Origin: Bacillota bacterium
Lineage (GTDB): Bacteria; Bacillota; Clostridia; Oscillospirales; Acutalibacteraceae
Direction: 5' to 3'
Assembly: GCA_030705695.1 (NCBI GenBank)
Contig: JAUZPX010000023.1
Location: forward strand, 1 to 20,854
DNA: 20,854 nt
The first letter of the stretch is position 1, and every line of letters starts with the position of its first letter. A model generated the notes under the pieces. The model had not been told where the DNA came from. It saw only the letters and a program-made list of their open reading frames with translations, and made no database searches. Made by a program: the position numbers and the translations under genes. This document shows, in pieces, positions 7,693-14,641 of this stretch.

Positions 7693-7711
7693 GGGCGGCT
7701 GTTCGCCGCCC
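7693..7711. terminator. GC-rich hairpin between DUF2079 and AEC genes
   Basis: GGGCGGC (7693-7699) pairs perfectly with GCCGCCC (7705-7711) across a 5-base loop, just past the stop of the DUF2079 gene (7725). On the minus strand it is followed by an alternating AT run, not a clean T-tract, so it may be a weak or leaky terminator or an mRNA-stabilising stem. Confidence 0.5.
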
Positions 7712-7724
7712 TGAAAAGCTTAAT

Positions 7725-9716
7725 TTATTTATGCTTATATACCTGTACAAAACCTGATTGACCCTGAAGCGTGTAGTCGTTACCCATAAAGGATGTCGGG
7801 TCATTTTCTCCGCCGCTTGACTTATAACGAGTATCAACTATAAAGTACTCCGTTTTCTTAGTGTTTTTACTGCTAAGAACGCCTGAGGTATCTGTCGTAC
7901 CATCAAAATTATATACCGGCGGCATTGAATACAGCTGATTGTAGTTTGCAGTTAAATGCGGGATCAAAAATTGGCTTGCTGTTACCGTTGCATTGGCTGG
8001 AATCGTCTTTAAAAGATCTGCCGACTTTTGGAAATCACTGGCTGCTGATTTATAATTTTTATCCCATTGTTCTGTTTTGCAAAATGTCAGAGCAGAAGTA
8101 AAAACAAACGATACTGCCATGCCTGTCATTAAAGCATTCCTTCTTTGCGCCGAATTAAGCTCTTTGGCAACAAACAAGCTTCCCGCAATAATCAATGCTG
8201 CAACTCCGTATGTGTATTGAAAATCAATATCATACTGGTATTGCCAGCTTTGCATAAGATTTATAACAATCATCGGCAGCAACAAAACAAGTGTACTGAT
8301 TTTCTTGCTCATAAAAGGTAAAAATACAACAGGAGACAGCATCCAAAGAATAAATTTCAGTTTTCCTCCTGAATCTGATGTGAAACAATTGCTTATAAGA
8401 TTTCCGATATCATAGAAACATGCTTTAACAACAGATCCGAATGTTTGCTGACCGTTTATAAAATAATCTGAAAGACGGCTCATCATAACGCCTTCGCCCA
8501 AAGCCGCAACTATTTGCTGTGCGATTAAATAATATACAACGGTTAATGCAAGCATCGAAATGCCGATAATATTTTTCTGAGTAAACCAATTATTTTTAAA
8601 ATTCTTAACAGGTTCTTCCGTGTTCTTCTGCATTAAGATATAAATTGCCAGTACGCCCAAATAAATCGCTGCATCTTCTTTTACTCCAAGCGTAAAAAGC
8701 GCAAACAACATTGTAAGCCACGGTTTCTTTGCCAAGTAAAAATAAACCGTAAATAAAATCATTACCGTAATAAATTTGTTTTCGTGGAAATCATAAAAAC
8801 AACCGTTTGAGAGCGCCGGATAAAAAGCATAGATTATTACAAAACCTAGCGCGGTTTTCGGGGAAAGTTCAAGCTTTTTGCAAATACCGTAAACAGCAAA
8901 TATTCCTGCCATGGCAAATGCTGCTTGCATAATCAAAAGATATTGCGGACTTGAGAATAAAAGATATCCTGGAAGTAAAAGATAAAATGTAGGAGAAAAG
9001 TGAACTCCAAAATGCGACATCAGCATATTTCGCTCAATAGTTGTATTAGGAAGCCCCGTATGCTTCATGCTTGAAAACATTTGCGAGAAAATTCCAAAAT
9101 CAAATGTTGATGTGGAAAAAGACTGATATTTCATTATCGTACCATATGACACAATAATCGTCATAAATACAAACAGGCAGGCTGTTGCAATAAGAACTCC
9201 CTTATATGTGGGCTTGAAATCACCAATCTCTAATTTGTCATCAACAAGAAGCCAGCGAATAATAATAAACAAAATTATAGCTAGGCCAATGCAAAAATAA
9301 ATATTTGTTGTATTTTCAAGACCATAATCGGAGAGCTTTAAAGCTACACTGTTTTTTGCAAGCAAAGCTGCAAAATAAACAGATACTGCAAGAAATGTCC
9401 GTGGAATGATTGTCCTTTTTTCAAACAGAATTGTTATACAAATAAGAAAGCCAAAAGTAACAATCATTGTACACCAGAAGAACACAAACGACATATTTGT
9501 AACGTATGTTGATAAACTTGTGAAAACTCCTGTGCTCATCATTATGATATTTTCAAATGTGTTCGAGCTGTAAGCTCCGTGAGACATGCATAAAGCAAAA
9601 ATATTTGCCACTAAAAACGAAGTAAAAAAGGCGGCAATAAGTCTTTCAACGGAAAGGCTTCCCGATTTTGTAAGCATATCGGAAATTTTAGTTGCCGATT
9701 TCTTTTTTTGCGGCAT
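7725..9716 (-). CDS. DUF2079 domain multi-pass membrane protein, possible GT-C-like enzyme
   Basis: The 663-residue integral membrane protein has about 12-14 hydrophobic segments. The DUF2079 signature begins near residue 198: FSTSTFDFGIFSQMF, with Asp206 just after a membrane helix, followed by NMLMSHFGVHFSP (H235, H239) and AIYLGVLAIY-type helices. Four extra N-terminal membrane segments (about 25-155) precede the core. The last hundred or so residues (about 560-663) are soluble and probably outside the cell. As I recall, this family groups with lipid-sugar-dependent GT-C glycosyltransferases, and an acidic residue in the first outer loop (here D206) fits that fold, but no activity is proven from sequence. 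It starts at ATG 9716 after GGGGAG. A role in cell-envelope glycosylation is a reasonable guess given nearby polysaccharide genes. Confidence 0.75.
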   Translation of the reverse strand: MPQKKKSATKISDMLTKSGSLSVERLIAAFFTSFLVANIFALCMSHGAYSSNTFENIIMMSTGVFTSLSTYVTNMSFVFFWCTMIVTFGFLICITILFEKRTIIPRTFLAVSVYFAALLAKNSVALKLSDYGLENTTNIYFCIGLAIILFIIIRWLLVDDKLEIGDFKPTYKGVLIATACLFVFMTIIVSYGTIMKYQSFSTSTFDFGIFSQMFSSMKHTGLPNTTIERNMLMSHFGVHFSPTFYLLLPGYLLFSSPQYLLIMQAAFAMAGIFAVYGICKKLELSPKTALGFVIIYAFYPALSNGCFYDFHENKFITVMILFTVYFYLAKKPWLTMLFALFTLGVKEDAAIYLGVLAIYILMQKNTEEPVKNFKNNWFTQKNIIGISMLALTVVYYLIAQQIVAALGEGVMMSRLSDYFINGQQTFGSVVKACFYDIGNLISNCFTSDSGGKLKFILWMLSPVVFLPFMSKKISTLVLLLPMIVINLMQSWQYQYDIDFQYTYGVAALIIAGSLFVAKELNSAQRRNALMTGMAVSFVFTSALTFCKTEQWDKNYKSAASDFQKSADLLKTIPANATVTASQFLIPHLTANYNQLYSMPPVYNFDGTTDTSGVLSSKNTKKTEYFIVDTRYKSSGGENDPTSFMGNDYTLQGQSGFVQVYKHK

Positions 9717-9746
9717 GATGCGTCACTCCCCGAAAATTTTTCTATT

Positions 9747-9755
9747 AGTATATCA
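9747..9755 (-). promoter_or_regulatory. Extended -10 promoter candidate for the DUF2079 gene
   Basis: On the minus strand TGATATACT (plus 9747-9755) forms an extended -10 element (TGnTATACT) about 31 bases upstream of the ATG at 9716. No good -35 box is seen at 17 bases. The transcript would have a leader of about 24 bases holding the GGGGAG ribosome site. Confidence 0.4.
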
Positions 9756-9863
9756 TATAATCTAAATTCATAAAAGAATTAAGTTTAAATAATTCTTAAA
9801 AAAGTAACTCTCAAGCATATAAAGTGCGTATTATACAAATTTTCATCGTTATAATTATGCAAA

Positions 9864-9892
9864 TTGACAATTGGAAAAAGTTGCTATATAAT
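9864..9892 (+). promoter_or_regulatory. Perfect consensus sigma-A promoter for the small basic-tailed protein
   Basis: TTGACA (9864-9869), a 17-base spacer and TATAAT (9887-9892) match the housekeeping consensus fully. The expected start near 9899 gives a leader of about 54 bases. With a strong GGAGG site before ATG 9953 this points to high expression. Confidence 0.85.
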
Positions 9893-9952
9893 AAAATCCT
9901 AACATTGGACAAACAATAATATTATTAAAATTTAATTTACGGAGGTAACAAA

Positions 9953-10264
9953 ATGGCACTCACAAAGAGCAAATCGGACAAAACACCAAAATCAACAGCA
10001 AAACCGACAGTAACCAAAGCAGCCACGACACAATTATCTGCAACAAAAGCCACTTCAGTAAAACCAACTGAAAAAGTTGAGTTCTATGTTGAATTTGCCG
10101 GTAAACAAATTTCAAGTACCGATATTATTGCAAATGCAAAAGCTGCATATACGGCTGAAAGCTCAAAAAATGATATCAAGTCATTGAAAATTTATGCAAA
10201 CACAGACCAAAGCGCTGCTTACTTTGTTGTAAACGACGATGAAGCAAGAAAAATCAATTTATAA
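9953..10264 (+). CDS. Small protein with Lys/Ala/Thr/Pro-rich tail, DUF6465-like
   Basis: The 103-residue protein has two parts. Residues 1-40 are low-complexity and basic, rich in Lys, Thr, Ala, Ser and Pro, resembling histone H1-type tails and likely disordered. Residues about 41-103 form a small folded domain: EFYVEFAGKQIS (a strand and turn), a helix DIIANAKAAYTAE, a strand SLKIYANTD and a final strand AAYFVVNDDEARKINL. This matches what I remember of DUF6465 proteins of Clostridia (tail plus FAGK...Y.K...YYVVN), whose function is unknown. No signal peptide or membrane segment is seen, so it is probably cytoplasmic. It stands alone between a consensus promoter and a strong terminator, which suggests an abundant protein. 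DNA or RNA binding through the basic tail is a guess. Confidence 0.72.
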   Translation: MALTKSKSDKTPKSTAKPTVTKAATTQLSATKATSVKPTEKVEFYVEFAGKQISSTDIIANAKAAYTAESSKNDIKSLKIYANTDQSAAYFVVNDDEARKINL

Positions 10265-10284
10265 TTAGGAATTTACGACTGTTT

Positions 10285-10336
10285 GGTCGGTATCTGAAAA
10301 GATTCATTCAGGTATCGACCGTTTTTTATTTTTTTC
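10285..10336 (+). terminator. Rho-independent terminator after the small basic-tailed protein gene
   Basis: A stem of 14 pairs (10285-10298 with 10307-10320), including two G-U pairs as RNA, closes an 8-base loop and is followed by a long T-rich run from 10322. It makes the upstream 103-residue gene a single-gene transcript. Confidence 0.9.
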
Positions 10337-10369
10337 TTTTAAAATTAAACGATATATGATAAAATAAAG

Positions 10370-10375
10370 TATACT
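10370..10375 (+). promoter_or_regulatory. Possible -10 box for the cyclase-lipoprotein-queH-antiporter operon
   Basis: TATACT at 10370-10375 lies 32 bases before the cyclase ATG, in the short gap after the preceding terminator where a promoter is needed. The best -35 match upstream (TTAAAC, 10345-10350) has a long 19-base spacer, so the assignment is tentative. Confidence 0.3.
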
Positions 10376-10407
10376 TATATCTTTATAGCTATAAGGAGGT
10401 CTTATGT

Positions 10408-10998
10408 ATGATTTTGCACGATATTTCAAGAGATATTTTGAAAACATCAGTCTATGCAGGTGATCCTGAATCTTCTGTTGAATGGATTTGCCAAATTAAT
10501 GACGGTGATGGTTACAATCTATCGCAAATTACGGTATCAAGCCACTGTGCAACGCATATTGATGCGCCAAGCCATTTCATTAACGGCGGAAACACAATAA
10601 GTGAACAAAATTTAAAGAAATTTTACGGTGCTTGTACTGTCGTAACAATTGAAGGTATCCTTACAGGCGAAGATATGGAAAAATTGCTCCCATACTGCAA
10701 AAAGAGAGTATTGTTTAAAGGCGGATGCCGAGCATTTGTTTCGCCAAGCGCAGCTATTGTTTTGGCGGACAGCCATGTTATTCTCGTTGGTACAGATGCA
10801 CAATCGATTGCCACAATTAATGATGAATCTAAAACCCATCGGGAGCTTCTTGGCTCTGATATAGCTATACTTGAGGGACTCGATCTTAGCAATATACATG
10901 ACGGAGAATATTTGTTATGTGCGTTTCCTCTGAAAATCAGCGGACTGGAAGCGTCGCCATGCCGTGCTGTATTATTGGAACAAGAAAAAGGATTTTAA
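10408..10998 (+). CDS. Cyclase-family metal-dependent hydrolase (kynurenine formamidase-like)
   Basis: The 196-residue protein belongs to the cyclase / arylformamidase family (PF04199), metal-dependent enzymes that hydrolyse amide or ester bonds of small molecules such as N-formylkynurenine or open cyclic compounds. The metal-binding signature is seen as SSHCATHIDAPSHF, with H46, H50, D52 and H56; the usual Gly-Thr before the second His is Ala-Thr here. The C-terminal half has THRELLGSDIAILEGLDL (H144, E156) and GEYLLCAFPLKI, also typical. The start is ATG 10408, 8 bases after AAGGAGG; the nearer ATG at 10404 is in another frame and soon stops. It is the first gene of a close four-gene run, 19 bases before the lipoprotein. 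No kynurenine pathway gene is nearby, so the true substrate is open. Confidence 0.85.
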   Translation: MILHDISRDILKTSVYAGDPESSVEWICQINDGDGYNLSQITVSSHCATHIDAPSHFINGGNTISEQNLKKFYGACTVVTIEGILTGEDMEKLLPYCKKRVLFKGGCRAFVSPSAAIVLADSHVILVGTDAQSIATINDESKTHRELLGSDIAILEGLDLSNIHDGEYLLCAFPLKISGLEASPCRAVLLEQEKGF

Positions 10999-11017
10999 AC
11001 TGCAAGGATTGAAATAT

Positions 11018-12787
11018 ATGAAAAAAACACTGAGCCTTACGGGATTTTTTGCCCTGATAATATTGCTTTCCACTTGTTTTTTCGGTTGCGGCAAACAAAC
11101 CGTTACCGTTAATACAATAATGCAAATTGATTCATCTTTTTCGGGTCAGAAAGTTATTACATGCTCTTTCCCGAATAGTATGATTTCTTCTGATCAATCG
11201 AAAAAACAGCTTGCGGAAATTATAAAAAACAACTGTCCTAAAGACTTCTCATATGGCACCAAAGCTACAGATAACGGTACATCTTATATTTTTACGCTTT
11301 CATTCACCTCAAAGGCGGACTATCAGAATAAAATCAAGGATATTCTTTCAAGAGATACTTCAGTTGCGCTTGCTACACCCAAAACCGTTCTTACAAAGGG
11401 AATCCGTTACAGCGAGGACTTTGATACTGCTGACCTCTTAAAATGGCTTTTCGATAATATTAACAGTGCAAACAGCCCTTCATATAACTATCAGAAAAGT
11501 ATTAACGGTTCTGTGGTAACAATAGGCGGACAAAATTACGAAACAGGCAGTAAAATTGAAATAAATAACGTTACAGGCTATGCGATTAATAACATAACGG
11601 TTGAAACCACAAATAATAAAAATGGCTTATATGACAGAAATATTACTTATTATCTTCCACGCTCAACATATAATACCCTTGGCCAAAAACTGACGGATTA
11701 CTTTAAATCTTTAACCGACAGCAGCGCAGTTTATGCTGACTGGTCTCAATCGGGAAATACACAGGAGTATCAAATCCGTTACCGCAATCTTTCACTTTCA
11801 GATTTGAACCAATATACTCAAAAAGCTTTAGACACAAATAATTGCTCTGTTTCATATAACAGCGTAGACACAAGCACTCCTCTTGCAGAGCAGTATCTTT
11901 TTAATGAAAACCTGAGTATGTTGAATTTCATGGGCAATAACCGCTCCTATGTTCCACTGACATATTTATACTCTCTGCCTTCAAATGCGATTCCTGGCGA
12001 CGGCACTGTTTTTGACAGCGGCTCTTGGGTTACAAAAAGCAGCTGGCCCAACGGTGAATATACGCTTAACATTTCAAACTGCAAAACCTTAAACCTTCGT
12101 GTACCCGACGGAATTCATTACGATATAAGCGGCATAAGAATGAAGCTATATAATAATGGCGGAGATAATTTCACAAAAACTATTAGCTTTTTATACAATA
12201 GCAAAACAGGTCAAGATGGACAAGATTACTGTTATGGGTTTTTGAAAGCAAAAAAGACAGATGTTTCAAAAACAACGGAAGGCGATTTGCTGTTATGCAC
12301 AGTTAAAATATCGGGAAGCTCCGATGATATAAACACTCAGCTCGGAACACTTTTCGGCGGAGGTAACTATATCTCTTACCGTGAAAACAACGTTCCTTTT
12401 TCTCTAATCACAAAAACAGAGTTTAAAGACAGCGTCAATTTCTCGTATATGCTAACTGGTAACAATATTAACAAGCCTTTCACCTACACCGTTTACGGCA
12501 GCAAGGGTCAACAGATTAACTCGCTTAAAAGCGAGGGCAAGGATTTTGAAGACTCCAAAACACTTACATATGATTCCGACGGAGGTATGACAGTAAAAAT
12601 CTCTGGCGGTGACTCATATATAACGTGCAACGGTTCTTTGCCGTATATGAAAAATATAATTTTTTACTGTATCGTTTCCGCGTTGCTGATTTGTATAACT
12701 GTATTGGCGATTGTTTTGTTGAAGAAACGATATGCAAAACGCTTACATGTACTGAATCGAGAAGACTTTGAAAATGAACATGCGTAA
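11018..12787 (+). CDS. Lipoprotein with C-terminal membrane anchor, unknown function
   Basis: The function is not recognised. The 589-residue protein starts with a lipoprotein signal peptide: Lys-Lys, a hydrophobic stretch, then a lipobox ending FFGC, so Cys24 would be lipid-modified. A large polar region (about 25-540), rich in Asn, Ser, Thr and Tyr with many predicted strands, would lie outside the cell. A single hydrophobic helix (about 547-568) followed by KKRYAKR and a short acidic cytoplasmic tail ends it, so it is anchored at both ends. The start is ATG 11018 with AAGGA nine bases upstream; the in-frame ATG 54 bases earlier overlaps the cyclase gene, has no ribosome site and would bury the signal peptide. 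The last bases overlap queH. Envelope stress sensing or scaffold roles are possible but unsupported. Confidence 0.8.
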   Translation: MKKTLSLTGFFALIILLSTCFFGCGKQTVTVNTIMQIDSSFSGQKVITCSFPNSMISSDQSKKQLAEIIKNNCPKDFSYGTKATDNGTSYIFTLSFTSKADYQNKIKDILSRDTSVALATPKTVLTKGIRYSEDFDTADLLKWLFDNINSANSPSYNYQKSINGSVVTIGGQNYETGSKIEINNVTGYAINNITVETTNNKNGLYDRNITYYLPRSTYNTLGQKLTDYFKSLTDSSAVYADWSQSGNTQEYQIRYRNLSLSDLNQYTQKALDTNNCSVSYNSVDTSTPLAEQYLFNENLSMLNFMGNNRSYVPLTYLYSLPSNAIPGDGTVFDSGSWVTKSSWPNGEYTLNISNCKTLNLRVPDGIHYDISGIRMKLYNNGGDNFTKTISFLYNSKTGQDGQDYCYGFLKAKKTDVSKTTEGDLLLCTVKISGSSDDINTQLGTLFGGGNYISYRENNVPFSLITKTEFKDSVNFSYMLTGNNINKPFTYTVYGSKGQQINSLKSEGKDFEDSKTLTYDSDGGMTVKISGGDSYITCNGSLPYMKNIIFYCIVSALLICITVLAIVLLKKRYAKRLHVLNREDFENEHA

Positions 12788-13397
12788 TTATCAAAAGGAA
12801 ATGGATCTTTTATTATTAAAGATCAGCGAAGAAAATGAAATAAAAACATTGCTGCTGCATAGCTGTTGTGCGCCATGCAGCAGTTATGTTATTGAATATT
12901 TGTCTGATTTTTTTAATATAGATGTCCTGTATTATAATCCTAACATTTCTCTGAAAGAAGAATATGAAAAACGCAAGGAAGAACAACAGAAGTTTTTATC
13001 TTTATTTCCTGCTAAGCACACTGTTCGTTTTTTTGAAGGGGATTACAACAGAAAAGACTTTCTCGATTTAAGTGTTGGACTTGAGCATGAAAAAGAAGGC
13101 GGAATCCGCTGCGAAAAGTGCTATCATATGCGTCTTTTCGCAGCTGCAAAAGCTGCAAAGGAACACGGCTCTGACTATTTTGCAACAACACTTACAATAA
13201 GCCCGCTGAAAAGTGCTGAAAAAATCAACTTAATAGGAGAAGATTTAGGCAAAGAATTTGGGGTAAATTATTTGTGTTCTGACTTCAAAAAGAAAAATGG
13301 TTATAAGCGATCTATCGAGCTTTCGGCGCAATATTCTTTATACCGCCAAAACTATTGTGGCTGTGTTTTTTCAAAATGCAGCTTAAATAATAACTGA
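12774..13397 (+). CDS. queH: Epoxyqueuosine reductase QueH
   Basis: QueH (formerly DUF208) reduces epoxyqueuosine to queuosine at the wobble position of tRNA with GUN anticodons, as the non-orthologous replacement of QueG. The 207-residue protein shows the family Cys pattern: LLLHSCCAPCSSYV near the N-terminus, then IRCEKCYHMRL, and YCGCVFSKC near the end, residues that bind an Fe-S cluster and a second metal. YYNPNI and FATTLTISPLKSAEKIN are also conserved. The start is taken as ATG 12774, giving MNMRNYQKEMD; ATG 12780 and TTG 12768 are alternatives, and no clear ribosome site is seen. The gene overlaps the lipoprotein by 14 bases, so it is probably translated by coupling. No other queuosine gene is nearby. 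Confidence 0.92.
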   Translation: MNMRNYQKEMDLLLLKISEENEIKTLLLHSCCAPCSSYVIEYLSDFFNIDVLYYNPNISLKEEYEKRKEEQQKFLSLFPAKHTVRFFEGDYNRKDFLDLSVGLEHEKEGGIRCEKCYHMRLFAAAKAAKEHGSDYFATTLTISPLKSAEKINLIGEDLGKEFGVNYLCSDFKKKNGYKRSIELSAQYSLYRQNYCGCVFSKCSLNNN

Positions 13398-13417
13398 TTT
13401 GTCAATGTGGAGGTTTC

Positions 13418-14383
13418 ATGGAAACATTTTTAATGTATGCTCTTTTTATATTAGGTATCCTTTTCATCGTCAAGGGCGGTGATTTTTTTGTTGAAGCGGC
13501 TACGTGGATTGCTGAAGTGTCTGGAATTCCGCATTTTGTTGTAGGCGCCACAATCGTAAGCTTAGCAACAACTTTGCCTGAGATAATCGTTTCAGTCATT
13601 GCGGCATCTCACGGAAACGTGCCTATGGCAACAGGTAACGCTGTCGGTTCAGTTACAGCTAATACAGGTCTTATAATGGGATTAAGCCTGTTAATGCTAC
13701 CCACTGTGATTTCACGAAAAAAATTCATGCCAAAAGCAACTATGCTTATCGCTGCCGTCGCGATTCTCTGGCTTTGCTCACTCGGCGGTGATTTGACTAT
13801 ATATGGCTGTATCGCAATGTTTATTATTTTTGCAGTATTTCTTTACGAAAACATTCGTGAAGCTAAAATAGAAATGAAATCTCAAAATGAAAAGGAAGAT
13901 AAACCTTCCCATGATAAAACTACAATAATTAAAAACATATCGTTGTTTATTTTAGGTGCAGCGGCTATTGTAATAGGTTCTCAGCTGCTTGTCGATAAAG
14001 GCAGCGAAATCGCTTTAAGCTTTCATATTGACCCGAGAATCATAAGCATAACGGCAATAGCCATTGGAACATCACTTCCCGAGCTTGTTACTACAATTAC
14101 TGCTATTTCTAAAAAGCAATCTTCACTTTCTGTCGGCAATATTATTGGGGCAAATATTATTGATACAACGTTAATTCTTCCTCTTTGTTCGCTTATTACT
14201 GGCGGATCACTCCCTGTATCGAAGGGAACAGTCTGTGTGGATATGCCTGTTTGTCTTATAATTATTCTTGTAACGCTAATTCCTACTCTTATTACTAAAA
14301 AATTGTCTCGTTGGCAAGGCATATCTGCTCTTGTTATTTATCTGAGCTATATAATTTATATTTGTGTATTTTCAGTTTTTTAA
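13418..14383 (+). CDS. Na+/Ca2+ antiporter of the CaCA family (YrbG-like)
   Basis: The 321-residue membrane protein has about ten hydrophobic segments in two inverted halves, separated by a charged cytoplasmic loop (about 148-168, rich in Lys and Glu). Each half carries an alpha repeat: GATIVSLATTLPEIIVSV with GNAVGSVTANTGLIMG, and AIAIGTSLPELVTTITA with GNIIGANIIDTTLILP. The TxPE motifs hold the Glu residues that bind the cation in this family. It would export Ca2+ (or another cation) in exchange for Na+ or H+. The start ATG 13418 follows TGGAGG by about 6 bases and lies 20 bases after queH, so it is probably the last gene of the operon. No clear terminator is seen after it. Confidence 0.92.
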   Translation: METFLMYALFILGILFIVKGGDFFVEAATWIAEVSGIPHFVVGATIVSLATTLPEIIVSVIAASHGNVPMATGNAVGSVTANTGLIMGLSLLMLPTVISRKKFMPKATMLIAAVAILWLCSLGGDLTIYGCIAMFIIFAVFLYENIREAKIEMKSQNEKEDKPSHDKTTIIKNISLFILGAAAIVIGSQLLVDKGSEIALSFHIDPRIISITAIAIGTSLPELVTTITAISKKQSSLSVGNIIGANIIDTTLILPLCSLITGGSLPVSKGTVCVDMPVCLIIILVTLIPTLITKKLSRWQGISALVIYLSYIIYICVFSVF

Positions 14384-14453
14384 AATATATCACCTATTGC
14401 ATTGCAAAATTTATCCAAAAAAGTTATGTTTTGCTGAAATTAACCATAATTCG

Positions 14454-14482
14454 TTGACAATAATACTGAAGTATACTATTAT
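14454..14482 (+). promoter_or_regulatory. Sigma-A type promoter for the second polysaccharide operon
   Basis: TTGACA at 14454-14459 is followed after 17 bases by TATTAT (14477-14482), one mismatch from the consensus. Another -10-like TATACT at 14472 is only 12 bases away and was not chosen. The expected start near 14489 leaves a leader of about 150 bases before the first glycosyltransferase. Confidence 0.65.
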
Positions 14483-14488
14483 GTACAT

Positions 14489-14641
14489 TGTGTAGCCTTG
14501 ATCTTAATCAATAAAATATTGTTAGAAGGTTACTTACTTTTGTATCTATGGTTTTTTGAAATTATATTTATTGCATATTGCATTAATGATTCTATCAACT
14601 GCAAAACCTCAAACATTTTTAATAAGGAATGAAAAACTTTT
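14489..14641 (+). promoter_or_regulatory. Long untranslated leader of the glycosyltransferase operon
   Basis: About 150 bases lie between the predicted start and ATG 14642. The stretch is AT-rich with a small stem (TTGAT/ATCAA at 14498-14511) and no reading frame with a ribosome site of more than a few codons. No known riboswitch or ops/JUMPstart element was recognised. The ribosome site for the first gene is AAGGAA near its end. A role in attenuation or antitermination is possible but not shown. Confidence 0.3.

Noticed and set aside
10404..10406. ATG at 10404 as the cyclase start
   Set aside because: It is in another frame from the conserved cyclase sequence; ATG 10408 has the better ribosome site spacing.
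10964..11017. N-terminal extension of the lipoprotein starting inside the cyclase gene
   Set aside because: No ribosome site, and it would put 18 polar residues before a normal lipoprotein signal peptide; ATG 11018 has AAGGA upstream.
14401..14431. GCAAAA/TTTTGC stem after the antiporter gene as a terminator
   Set aside because: The six-pair AT-rich stem has a long loop and no following T-tract.
14472..14477. TATACT as the -10 box of the second polysaccharide promoter
   Set aside because: Only 12 bases separate it from the TTGACA; TATTAT at 14477-14482 gives the ideal 17-base spacer.
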